Source: Micromonospora echinospora
GTDB lineage: Bacteria; Actinomycetota; Actinomycetes; Mycobacteriales; Micromonosporaceae
Direction of reading: 5' to 3'
DNA length: 64,000 nt
Assembly (NCBI RefSeq): GCF_900091495.1
Contig: NZ_LT607413.1
Location: 806,001 to 870,000, forward strand
This document shows positions 1-6,969 of this stretch, piece by piece (within the stretch, counting starts at the first letter, position 1; every line of letters starts with the position of its first letter). The notes beneath the pieces were generated by a model that was not told where the DNA came from, searched no databases, and saw only the letters and a program-made list of their open reading frames with translations. The position numbers and the translations under genes are program-made.

Positions 1-261
1 GAGGTCGGCGTTGGTCGATTTGTGCAAGATCTCCCGCAAGGCCGTGCGATAGGGCTCGGACGGCCATCGGTGCTCCCCGCGTTCGAGCTTGCCGATGTAG
101 CGGGCGTTTACGGCGCTGCGGCAGCCAGTGTGCGCGTGGGTGTGGGCGTTGACCGCGTCGGCCAGTTCCTGCCGGGACATCGGCCGCCCCGACCCGGACG
201 GAGACCGCAGCGCCAGCCGCGCCGCGCGAAGCAGATTGTTCGGCCCTCGACGATAGGCCAC
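1..261 (-). CDS. HTH (XRE-like) transcriptional regulator, N-terminal part, runs off left edge
   Basis: The minus strand is open from a GTG at 261 to the window edge (87 codons, no stop). An AGGAG ribosome site lies 9 bases before the GTG, which decides this start over an in-frame GTG at 300 that has none. The translation contains a helix-turn-helix of the type SRQELADAVN, followed by ARYIGKLERGEHRWP. This is the usual DNA-binding front end of actinomycete XRE-type regulators that carry a long TPR-like C-terminal domain. The C-terminal domain lies outside the window, so ligand and target are unknown. It is on the same strand as, and 69 bases after, the [18 protein letters not shown] gene, and may be its own unit. 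Confidence 0.7.
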   Translation of the reverse strand, partial: MAYRRGPNNLLRAARLALRSPSGSGRPMSRQELADAVNAHTHAHTGCRSAVNARYIGKLERGEHRWPSEPYRTALREILHKSTNADL

Positions 262-330
262 GACGTCGTTCTCCTGATGTGGTCGCTTGCTCTCGTACAC
301 GGCAACCGCCTGAGGTGAAGATCGGCTTCG

Positions 331-993
331 TCACCGCTTCCGCACGGTGAGGTGGAGTTCCGTGACGGCAAGGTGGGTGAGGTCGGGTAGCTGGTCCTCG
401 TCGAGGGTGACCCCGTGCAGATTCCCGAGAGCGGTCTTCAGGTCGTGCAGCGTGTTACCCCGGAGGTCGGCGCCGTGGAGGTGGCAGGAGTCGAGTTCGA
501 GGCGGGCGAGCTGGCAGGACCGCAGGACGGCGTCGGATAGGCGGCAGGACGACCAGGTGGCGTCGGTGAGGACGCAGTCCACGAAGGCCACGGCTCCGGC
601 GGCGGTGACCCGGGTGAGGGTCGCGTAGTCGAAGCGGCATCCCTCGAACAGGACATCCTTCAACCGGATGTCGGTCAGTCGGGTGCCGGTGAACCGGGAG
701 CCGGTGACGGCACAGCGCTCGATGCTGAGGCCGGACAGGGTGGCGCCGGAGAAGTCGGTACGGGTGATCTCGCAACCGAAGAGGGACCCAGCCTCCCAGC
801 TGCTCTCGCTCACGTCGACACCGATGAGCCGGCTGCCACGGACGGTGACGTCGTCCAGGGTGAGGCCATGCCAGGAGGCGTTCTCGATGGTGCCGTCGCT
901 GAGGTCGTCGGACGGGTCGCTGATGGTGTCGAGGTCGTCAGGGTCGAGCTCCGGGAGCAATATCCGCAGGTCGCCGACTGTGCTGGTTCGCAT
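331..993 (-). CDS. [18 protein letters not shown] protein
   Basis: A 220-aa protein made almost wholly of degenerate A(D/N)LXX-type repeats from about residue 60 to 200 (for example TDFSGATLSG, RLSDAVLRSC, LHGADLRGN). These fold as a right-handed quadrilateral beta-helix. There is no signal peptide or membrane segment, so it is probably cytoplasmic. Start is the ATG at 993, with AGAGGA just upstream. It is the last gene of the minus-strand operon carrying the AmcA-like peptide and radical SAM gene, 84 bases after the peptide gene. Family members such as MfpA/Qnr, McbG and AlbG mimic DNA and protect gyrase, and McbG and AlbG sit in antibiotic clusters. A self-protection role here is inference only. 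Confidence 0.85.
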   Translation of the reverse strand: MRTSTVGDLRILLPELDPDDLDTISDPSDDLSDGTIENASWHGLTLDDVTVRGSRLIGVDVSESSWEAGSLFGCEITRTDFSGATLSGLSIERCAVTGSRFTGTRLTDIRLKDVLFEGCRFDYATLTRVTAAGAVAFVDCVLTDATWSSCRLSDAVLRSCQLARLELDSCHLHGADLRGNTLHDLKTALGNLHGVTLDEDQLPDLTHLAVTELHLTVRKR

Positions 994-1077
994 GAGTCCT
1001 CTACCTGTTTCTTGGGGGCGGCGCGGGCGGGCTGGCCGCCCGGCGCGCCGCCGTGCGTCGGGTCCGATGTCAGCGGG

Positions 1078-1260
1078 TCACTTCTTCTTGTTCCAGTTGT
1101 CCCAGCCCGGGCGGCTGTCGAAGTTGCCCCGGTTGTCCCAGGTAGGCCGATTGTCGAACGTCGCAGCGTCGACCGAAGCTACCGCCCGGGACGGTGCGAC
1201 ACCGAGACGGTCGAGGTGGTGCGGCGCGGCGTTGACGAGTGCGGCGAGGGCGTTGGTCAT
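1078..1260 (-). CDS. amcA: AmcA-like multiple-cyclophane RiPP precursor peptide
   Basis: A 60-aa peptide. Residues 1-31 (MTNALAALVNAAPHHLDRLG and onward) look like a leader. Residues 32-60 are a core with five aromatic-led triplets: F35-D-N37, W41-D-N43, F47-D-S49, W53-D-N55 and W56-N-K58, ending in Lys-Lys-Lys. Radical SAM maturases of the AmcB/triceptide class crosslink the aromatic ring of such Omega-X-X triplets to the beta carbon of the third residue, usually Asn, giving small cyclophanes. The ATG overlaps the stop of the radical SAM gene (ATGA), and GGAGG lies 7 bases upstream. Family assignment rests on the core pattern and the adjacent maturase. No protease or exporter gene is seen nearby, so whether a product is released is unclear. 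Confidence 0.8.
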   Translation of the reverse strand: MTNALAALVNAAPHHLDRLGVAPSRAVASVDAATFDNRPTWDNRGNFDSRPGWDNWNKKK

Positions 1261-2400
1261 GCTGGTCCTCCAGTCGGGGTGAAGTGGTCCGCGGTGGCGC
1301 GGACGAGGGCCTGCCGGGTGGTTCGGCAGAAGCCGGTCTCGCGGACGGTGAAGGTGCCGTGTTCGAAGTAGCGGTTGCCGGCCTGTCCGCCACGGCAGAA
1401 GTCGTAGAACCCGCACCGGTCGACGCAGTCGTTCAGCGCAGTGACGAACTCGGTGACGTAGCGCAGGCCGCCGGCCCGGGCGATCATCACGGCGATCAGT
1501 TCCTCGACCACGTTGCCGACGACGAAGTCCCCGTAGCCGGGGTCGGTGATACCGAGCAGCTCCGGTGACAGGAGCACGACCTGTCCGTCCCAGGACACCG
1601 TGGGGATCGGTTCATACGGTGCGTGGTCGACGCGTCCGGCACGGGCCGCCGTGAGGTAGTCGGCCAGGCGGTCCAGGTCACGGATACGCAGCCGACCACC
1701 GACCACCGGCGGTACGGCGCTGCACGAGCCGCCGCCAAAACCGGTACGCCGACTCCTCTGACACTGCTTGTCGGGCGGCACCTTCCTGCTCCTCGGTGTT
1801 GAAGCCCACGGACTGGCACCCCGGCAGGCCGGTAAAGAAGTCGACAAGGTTGTCGGCGTGGTCGATGGTCTCCGGGGTGACGACGCAGATGACCGAGTAC
1901 TCCAGACCCGCGTCGGCCAGAACCTGGATGCCGCGCAACGTCCGGTTGATCGTGGATCGGCCCGCGTGGTCGAGCCGGTTGCGGTTCAGGGCACCAGGAC
2001 CGTCGACACTGACACCAACCGCGAACCCGTAAGCGGCGAACAGGTCACACCATCGCTGGTTGATCAGAGTGGCGTTGGTCTGGATCTCGTGGCGCACCCG
2101 TCCCGCGCGTCGCAGCGACTCGAAGGGGGCGAGCAGTTCCTGGAAGTGGCTGATCGGGGTGGCAGTCGGCTCGCCGCCGTGCCAGACGACGCTCACCGGA
2201 TGACCGCTACCCTGCCGCTCGATCGAACTCGCGCAGGCCTGCGCCACCGAACCGGTCATCAGCCGACGCGACCGGCGGTCGGGGAGGTAGCAGTAGGCGC
2301 AGTCGAGATTGCAGAAGCTGGTCGGCTGCACCACCAGCGTATGAAACACGCTGGCGATGGCCGGCCGTTCCGCTGCCGCGATGGCACCGATACCGTTCAC
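1257..2400 (-). pseudogene. amcB: AmcB-like cyclophane-forming radical SAM/SPASM maturase, frameshifted
   Basis: The first reading frame (GTG at 2400 down to a TGA at 1678) has a radical SAM cluster site C30-N-L-D-C34-A-Y-C37, then VVWHGGEP, QTNATLIN and GVSVDGPG. After FWRRLVQ it runs into a stop. The normal continuation appears in another frame from about 1725 to 1257. It has RIRDLDRLADYL and a Cys-rich SPASM-like end (CVDRCGFYDFC and a further CRTT). Joining the frames needs one base to be skipped between about 1700 and 1735, so there is a one-base insertion (or two-base loss) in this copy, or a sequence error. The restored protein would be about 380 aa, normal for the family. It overlaps the upstream gene (GTGA) and the downstream amcA (ATGA), showing a coupled operon. 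Confidence 0.8.
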
Positions 2401-2747
2401 GATCCTGTCTCCTCCGGCAGCGGAGAAGGATCGGTCGCGGTCATCCGCTGAGTGCCGGCGCGCTGCTTGGTCCAGCCGAGGAACCGGTCGAAGACATCGA
2501 CACAACCGTCCGTGTTCCTGAGCCCTCGCAGATCGTCGATGGCCGCGTGCAGGCACGCCGCCAGGTAGAGAGACAGCCCGATGGAGTTGCCCTCGTACTC
2601 CGTGAGTAGAGCGTTTTTTGCCTGGTCACAGGGCCATGGGAGGCCGCAGGCGCGGCACTGCCACCACGGATGCGACGGCAGATGCTCGCCTCGCACCGTG
2701 CAACCAGCGTCTACGCCGTGGCCGGGTCCTGGATGCTCCATGCTCAT
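2397..2747 (-). CDS. Cys-containing conserved protein of the RiPP operon
   Basis: A 116-aa soluble protein. The start is the ATG at 2747 (MSMEHPGPG) because AGGAGG stands 7 bases before it. A longer frame exists but has no such site. It has a WWQCRACGLPWPC motif near residue 45, with two close Cys pairs that could bind zinc, then a helical part (LLTEYEGNSIGLSLYLAAC) and a FLGWTK end. Proteins of this shape are common beside actinomycete regulators and are often automatically named flavin reductase, which the sequence does not justify. Its stop overlaps the GTG of the radical SAM gene (GTGA), so it is translated with it. It could be a partner or recognition factor for the maturase, but that is inference. 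Confidence 0.7.
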   Translation of the reverse strand: MSMEHPGPGHGVDAGCTVRGEHLPSHPWWQCRACGLPWPCDQAKNALLTEYEGNSIGLSLYLAACLHAAIDDLRGLRNTDGCVDVFDRFLGWTKQRAGTQRMTATDPSPLPEETGS

Positions 2748-2908
2748 CGGCGGACCTCCTGCCGGATCCGCTGTTCGAAGAACCGACGCCACGCGTGGGT
2801 CAGCAACGGAGGATCCGCTACGGCCACCGATGCCGCCAGCGCCGAGGCCGGCAAGCCGAATTGCTGCGGCTGGCTGGTCGCCACGGAGCGGGAGATGTAC
2901 AAGGTCAT
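2744..2908 (-). CDS. Small ORF at the head of the RiPP operon
   Basis: A 54-aa ORF starting at ATG 2908 (MTLYISRSVA), with GGGGGA six bases upstream. Its TGA overlaps the next gene's ATG (ATGA), the same coupling seen between all downstream genes. The sequence ends in an Arg-rich helix (RRFFEQRIRQEVRR) and matches no family I recognise. The same frame stays open upstream into the insertion sequence. It could therefore be either a complete small gene or the surviving C-terminus of a gene cut by the IS at 2947. Confidence 0.45.
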   Translation of the reverse strand: MTLYISRSVATSQPQQFGLPASALAASVAVADPPLLTHAWRRFFEQRIRQEVRR

Positions 2909-2946
2909 GTCTGGTCCCCCAATGTCTGTCAACGCCGCCTCAATCG

Positions 2947-4613
2947 TGGCTCTGGCACACATTCTGTGATTGATCTTGGCAACGGATCACGGGGTGGCGA
3001 GGACGCGTTTGCGGAGAAGGTCGAGGTTCGCGCGGCCGTACATCTGTCGCTTGATCGTTTTGATGCGGTTGACGTGGCCTTCGACCGGGCCTGAACTCCA
3101 AGGTTGGGCAAGGCCGGCGACGACGGCGTCGCGGTCGCTGGCCAGGCCGGCGGCGAAGCCGCGGATTTCGGGGTAATCGGCGTGCCGGGCCCGGCGGATC
3201 CAGGCGTCGAGGTTCTGGCCGGTGCCCTTATGGCGGACCAGCACGGCGAAGCCGCGGGCGAGGTCGGCAATGGTGTCGAGGTCGGGGCAGCGGTGGCGGG
3301 CGTCGGCGAGATCAGCGCGCTCGTCGTCGGTCAGTTTGTGGCCGGGGCGCATGATCCAGGCGGTGATCCGCCGAGCCGACGGCACCCGGACGACCACAGG
3401 GGTGGTTCGGGTGCGGTTGGTGGTGAGCCAGTCCCGCAGCACGCGCAGGCTGCCCTGGTAGCTGCGGGCCAGGATCTCGGCGTGCAGGTCAGCGGTCTCG
3501 TGGACGCCGTCGGTGAGGCGTTGCCGCAGGTAGGCGTGGAACGGGGCCAGAACGCTGGGTCGGCTGCTGGCGTTCGGGCCGATCAACGCCTCGGCGGTGG
3601 CGGCCCGGGCGTACTTGCGGGCGGTTCTGACGTTCATGTCGAGCCGCCGGGCGGTCGCGCTGATCGACAGTCCTTCGGCCCGCAGGGCGTGCACGGCCGC
3701 GTGGCGTCGGCGGGTGTTCGCCGCCCGACGTCCCGCCCTGACCGGCTCGGCCGGAGGGGGCGCAGACAGGGCGGGAAGCGGATCGGTGTGCGCTCGTAGG
3801 CACCGGCGGTGCCCACGGACGACCTTCTCGACCGTGTCGCTGAGGTTCTTTAGCAGGTGCCACCGGTCGGCGACCTGGACCGCGTCGGGTGCGCCCTTGC
3901 GGGCGCCGTCGGCGTAACTGCCACCGCGATCCCGACAGATGACCCGGACGCCGGGATGCTCGCGCAGCCATTCGGCGAGGGTGTCGGCGGTGCGGTCGGG
4001 CAGGACGTCGATCGGCCGGCGGCTGTCCATGTCGATCAGCACAGTGGCGTAGCGGTGCCCCCGGCGTCTGGCGAAGTCGTCCACGCCCAGCACCGTCGGC
4101 GTCACCGGCGGCGGGTCGGGCATCCGCCGGATCATCCGGATCAACGTCATCCGCGACACCGCCACCGCCAACCGCTGCGCCAACCGACTGCCCGCCCGAC
4201 CACCCAACGCCACCGCGACGGCTTCCAGATCACCCGCCGCCAGGACCGTGTGACGGGCATGCCGACGAGTCAGCCCAGGCACCTGCTCGACGAACGTCCG
4301 CCGCCGGCAGTCGCTGTTGACACAGGCGAATCGGCGGACCGTCAACGCGACCAGCACCTCATGGCCACCCAACCTGACATCGGCCAACCGCCGCACGTAG
4401 CGGCCATGCACCGTGGCCGACCAGGTACCGCACGGACCGCACTGCGCCCGCACCGTCTGTGTCGCCGCCTCGATCCTGACCCCCACGCCCCGGACCACCA
4501 CCGCCTCCAACCGCAGGCCCACCAGATGCGGAAGCAACGCCGAGATGATCTCCATCCGGCCAACCAACCCGAACTACCGACGAACACGACTCACAAAATG
4601 TGTGCCAGAGCCA
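2947..4613 (-). mobile_element. ISL3-family insertion sequence with 23-bp terminal inverted repeats
   Basis: The ends at 2947-2969 and 4591-4613 form 23-bp inverted repeats beginning TGGCTCTGGCACACATT, with one internal mismatch. They bracket a single transposase gene, giving an element of about 1.67 kb. The eight bases outside each end (CTCAATCG on the left, GTTTTCAG on the right) do not match. The 8-bp target duplication usual for ISL3 elements is therefore missing, which suggests adjacent deletion or rearrangement after insertion. The element separates the RiPP operon from its probable control region. Confidence 0.85.
2987..4555 (-). CDS. ISL3-family transposase
   Basis: A 522-aa DDE transposase from the ATG at 4555 (MEIISALLPHL). 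A TTG four codons earlier is an alternative, and neither has a clear ribosome site. The N-terminus has the Cys zinc-binding set CGPCG and CVNSDCRR. The central catalytic region shows GVDDFARRRG (first Asp), then VICRDRGGSY and QVADRWHLLKNL. The last part has SSGPVEGHVNRIKTIKRQMYGRA with the catalytic Glu. An HTH-like stretch (LSISATARRLDMNVRTARKYA) lies between. The frame is intact and full length for the family, so the enzyme may be active. It fills the IS almost entirely. Confidence 0.95.
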   Translation of the reverse strand: MEIISALLPHLVGLRLEAVVVRGVGVRIEAATQTVRAQCGPCGTWSATVHGRYVRRLADVRLGGHEVLVALTVRRFACVNSDCRRRTFVEQVPGLTRRHARHTVLAAGDLEAVAVALGGRAGSRLAQRLAVAVSRMTLIRMIRRMPDPPPVTPTVLGVDDFARRRGHRYATVLIDMDSRRPIDVLPDRTADTLAEWLREHPGVRVICRDRGGSYADGARKGAPDAVQVADRWHLLKNLSDTVEKVVRGHRRCLRAHTDPLPALSAPPPAEPVRAGRRAANTRRRHAAVHALRAEGLSISATARRLDMNVRTARKYARAATAEALIGPNASSRPSVLAPFHAYLRQRLTDGVHETADLHAEILARSYQGSLRVLRDWLTTNRTRTTPVVVRVPSARRITAWIMRPGHKLTDDERADLADARHRCPDLDTIADLARGFAVLVRHKGTGQNLDAWIRRARHADYPEIRGFAAGLASDRDAVVAGLAQPWSSGPVEGHVNRIKTIKRQMYGRANLDLLRKRVLATP

Positions 4614-4850
4614 GTTTTCAGGCGGAGCCGACACTGTCGCGGGTTCCGCGAGACGGTGGGCCTGCGCCCGAAGGCGCGAGCCCACCGCAGCGGGACGACG
4701 GCCGGGAGCAGACCGCCGCCCACCCGCCCACGCAGCCCTCTCGGCGGTACGCAGACGGGGAGTCAATTGCGCAATTGACGGAGTGCCCGGCGATAGCACT
4801 TGCCGGTGCTCAGGGTCGCGTTCCGACCTGTCGCCGATCGGCACATTCAT
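4614..4850 (-). other. Candidate 5' part of an ORF interrupted by the IS, and 434-bp control region
   Basis: On the minus strand an ATG at 4850 (MNVPIGDRSERD) has GGAG seven bases upstream and stays open for about 79 codons until the IS right end. It might be the first part of a gene whose tail is the ORF at 2744-2908, but the Arg/Pro/Ala-rich composition is also what non-coding high-GC DNA gives. The stretch holds a strong hairpin with a CGAA loop (4656-4685) and the palindrome at 4762-4779. These argue that some or all of it is regulatory. Both readings remain open. Confidence 0.3.
4762..4779. promoter_or_regulatory. 18-bp perfect palindrome, candidate operator
   Basis: GTCAATTGCGCAATTGAC is a perfect 18-bp palindrome with an AT-rich half site in an otherwise GC-rich region. 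It lies between the IS (and the RiPP operon beyond it) and the divergent HTH regulator gene starting at 5048. Position and symmetry fit a dimeric repressor or activator site. The binding protein is not identified. Confidence 0.5.
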
Positions 4851-4962
4851 CTGAAGCTCCTTGCGCCTGACTGCCGCTGAACTGGCCGGTGCGCCCCGGG
4901 GAGAAGCAGTGCTCCGGCACATCCAGACTGGCCGGGCAGTCGGGTGGATGGAATGTCCTGCT

Positions 4963-4981
4963 GGTGCACTGCCGGTGCACC
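4963..4981 (+). promoter_or_regulatory. Repeated GTGCAC boxes upstream of the HTH regulator
   Basis: Two GGTGCAC boxes start 11 bases apart (4963 and 4974), about one DNA turn, and also form a dyad GGTGCAC/GTGCACC. They lie 22 bases before a TACGAT -10-like hexamer at 5003-5008 and 66 bases before the regulator's ATG. This fits autoregulation or control by a neighbour. No good -35 match is seen. Confidence 0.35.
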
Positions 4982-5047
4982 TGCTGTCACCCGGCGTGCC
5001 GCTACGATCACCAGGCAGGTGGCTGTCCGTGTCGGGAAGAAGGTGCG

Positions 5048-6385
5048 ATGGCTCCGGTGACGACCTGGACCGGCCGGGAGGCGAACGCACTGCGCCAGGC
5101 GTTGCGTATGAGCGTCACCGCCTTCGCCGAGCACCTGGGCGCGGCCCGGCGGACGGTGGCCAAGTGGAGCAGCCAGGGCGACAGGATCCTCCCGCGCGCC
5201 GACATGCAGGCCGCGCTGGACACCGTGCTGGCCCGAGCCACATCCGACGTACGCGAACGCTTCGAGGCCCTACGAATAGCAGGCAGCAGCGGTGCACCTG
5301 TGAGTACCGCACCGCCGCAGACCGGCGCGGACGCTGATACTGGAGGTGACGGACACGGCGACTCGGGCTCGGATGGTGACGTGCGACGGAGAGAACTTCT
5401 GCGCAGGGCTGCGGTCGGCGTCACCGCTGCGCCAAACGTCGCGCCATTACTCGACGCGCTCGTCTCGCCCCGACATCCGCCTGCGGCGGTGCTGTCCGTC
5501 CAGCAGCTTTCCCGCGACGTGGCCGCCGTCAAGCACGACTACCAGGCCTGTCGCTATGAACGCGTCCTCGACCGACTCGTCACGCTGCTACCGGCCCTCG
5601 AACCAGTCCAGGCCAATGCCGAAGGCAAGCATCAGACGCAGGTCAGGGTCTCGGCCGCCGACCTGTACCACGTAGCCGGAAGTGTCCTGCTCAAGATGGG
5701 CGACCGAGGGATGGCCCTGGTCGCAGCCGAGCGAAGCACCCGCGCCGCGGCGGCGAGTCACGACCCGGTGGCCGTCGCCGCGAGCGCACGGATCATGACC
5801 CACGCCCTCATGAGCAACGGCCACGACGACCAGGCGGTGACCCTCGCCGGGAACGCCGCCGGCGTACTCGATCGAGCTACCCGCCTCGCGTCGACCGACG
5901 CGGTCGCCGTGTACGGTGCTCTCGTCCTTCGGGGTGCCGTCGCCGCTGCCCGTCGAGACGACCGAGACACCGCACACGCCATGCTCGACGAGGCGACCCG
6001 CGCCGCATCCCGACTCGGCTACGACGGCAACAACCGCTGGACCGGCTTCGGCGCCACCAACGTCCTACTGCACCAGGTCAACATCGCACTGACCCTCGGC
6101 GACGCCGGAACGGCCATCGCGATCGCCCGCACCGTGCCCCTGAACAAGGTGGCGCTCGCCGAACGCAGAGCCACGCTGTACGTCGACGTCGCCCGCGCCT
6201 ACACCCAGTGGGGCCGCCACGAACACGGCCTCAACGCGCTCCGCACCGCCTACGAGGTGGCACCCGAGGAGATCCGCTGCCGTCCAGCGGTCCAACGCAT
6301 CGCCAGCGACCTCGCCCTCCTCGCCAAGGGCTCGGTCCGCATGGCCGTCGTCGACTTCGCCCAGACCGCCGGCATCCCGCTATGA
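5048..6385 (+). CDS. HTH transcriptional regulator with TPR-like C-terminal domain
   Basis: A 445-aa protein. The start is the ATG at 5048 (MAPVTTWTG), with GAAGAAGG upstream. A longer open frame back to 4889 lacks a site. Residues 10-60 are a helix-turn-helix (ALRQALRMSVTAFAEHLGAA, then RTVAKWSSQG). A Ser/Asp/Gly linker follows, and then a twin-Arg-containing stretch RRRELLRRAAVGVTAAP. From about 140 onward the protein is all helical with TPR-like repeats. Actinomycetes carry many such regulators, often sensing small molecules or peptides through the helical domain. It is divergent from the RiPP operon and overlaps the next gene (ATGA), so it may control either, but the target is not shown. 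Confidence 0.85.
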   Translation: MAPVTTWTGREANALRQALRMSVTAFAEHLGAARRTVAKWSSQGDRILPRADMQAALDTVLARATSDVRERFEALRIAGSSGAPVSTAPPQTGADADTGGDGHGDSGSDGDVRRRELLRRAAVGVTAAPNVAPLLDALVSPRHPPAAVLSVQQLSRDVAAVKHDYQACRYERVLDRLVTLLPALEPVQANAEGKHQTQVRVSAADLYHVAGSVLLKMGDRGMALVAAERSTRAAAASHDPVAVAASARIMTHALMSNGHDDQAVTLAGNAAGVLDRATRLASTDAVAVYGALVLRGAVAAARRDDRDTAHAMLDEATRAASRLGYDGNNRWTGFGATNVLLHQVNIALTLGDAGTAIAIARTVPLNKVALAERRATLYVDVARAYTQWGRHEHGLNALRTAYEVAPEEIRCRPAVQRIASDLALLAKGSVRMAVVDFAQTAGIPL

Positions 6386-6939
6386 CCAGCGGCCACCTGC
6401 AGATCGTCGTCTGCGGTGCGGGCCCCGCCGCCGACGCAGCCAAGCTGGTCACTGCCGCACAGGAACAGAACTGGACTGCGGCGGTCACCGCCACACCCAA
6501 CGCGACGAGCTTCATCGACCTGGCGGCCATCGAGGAGCTGACCGGCGTCCCCGTGCGATCGACCTACCAGGCATCCCCTGGCGCCCGCCGCTCGCTTCCC
6601 GCCGCCGACGCTCTCGTCATCGCACCCGCGACCTACAACTCAATCAACAAGATCGCCTTGGGCCTGGCCGACAACTACGCCATGACCTCAGTCGCCGAAC
6701 TCATCGGACGACACGTACCGACCGTCGTCGTCCCGTTCGTCAACGCCGCTCTCGCTACCCGGCTCCCCTTCCGCCGCGCCGTGGCCACTCTCCGCAACGA
6801 GGGAGTGCACGTCCTACTCGGCCCCGAAGACGAATGGGAACCGCACCCGCCGGGCAGCGGAAACGACCGGCAACGGGTCTTCCCTTGGGGGACGGCATTC
6901 GGGATAGCAGCCGGGCGCGCTTACGACGCACGGACTTAA
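6382..6939 (+). CDS. Flavoprotein of the phosphopantothenoylcysteine decarboxylase-like family
   Basis: A 185-aa protein that overlaps the regulator's stop by ATGA, so the two are co-translated. It begins with a Rossmann-like strand (LQIVVCGAGPAADAAKLV), then TATPNATSFIDL, a central DALVIAPATYNSINKIALGLADNYA stretch typical of FMN-binding PPC decarboxylase/flavoprotein domains, and a conserved VPFVNAALATR. It is shorter than CoaBC and has no synthetase half, so it is probably not the housekeeping CoA enzyme. Such genes often follow HTH/TPR regulators in actinomycetes. Family members in RiPP clusters (EpiD/LanD type) oxidatively decarboxylate C-terminal cysteines, but the AmcA-like peptide here has no cysteine, so this role is unlikely for it. 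Confidence 0.8.
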   Translation: MTSGHLQIVVCGAGPAADAAKLVTAAQEQNWTAAVTATPNATSFIDLAAIEELTGVPVRSTYQASPGARRSLPAADALVIAPATYNSINKIALGLADNYAMTSVAELIGRHVPTVVVPFVNAALATRLPFRRAVATLRNEGVHVLLGPEDEWEPHPPGSGNDRQRVFPWGTAFGIAAGRAYDART

Positions 6940-6969
6940 AGCAACGCGCCGCCGACCGCGGTGCCGGGG

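Noticed and set aside
2397..2747. Flavin reductase annotation
   Set aside because: No flavin-binding motif is present; only a Cys-pair motif and a helical region can be seen.
6382..6939. Flavoprotein as a LanD-type decarboxylase of the RiPP
   Set aside because: The AmcA-like peptide has no C-terminal Cys and the gene is on the opposite strand with its own regulator.
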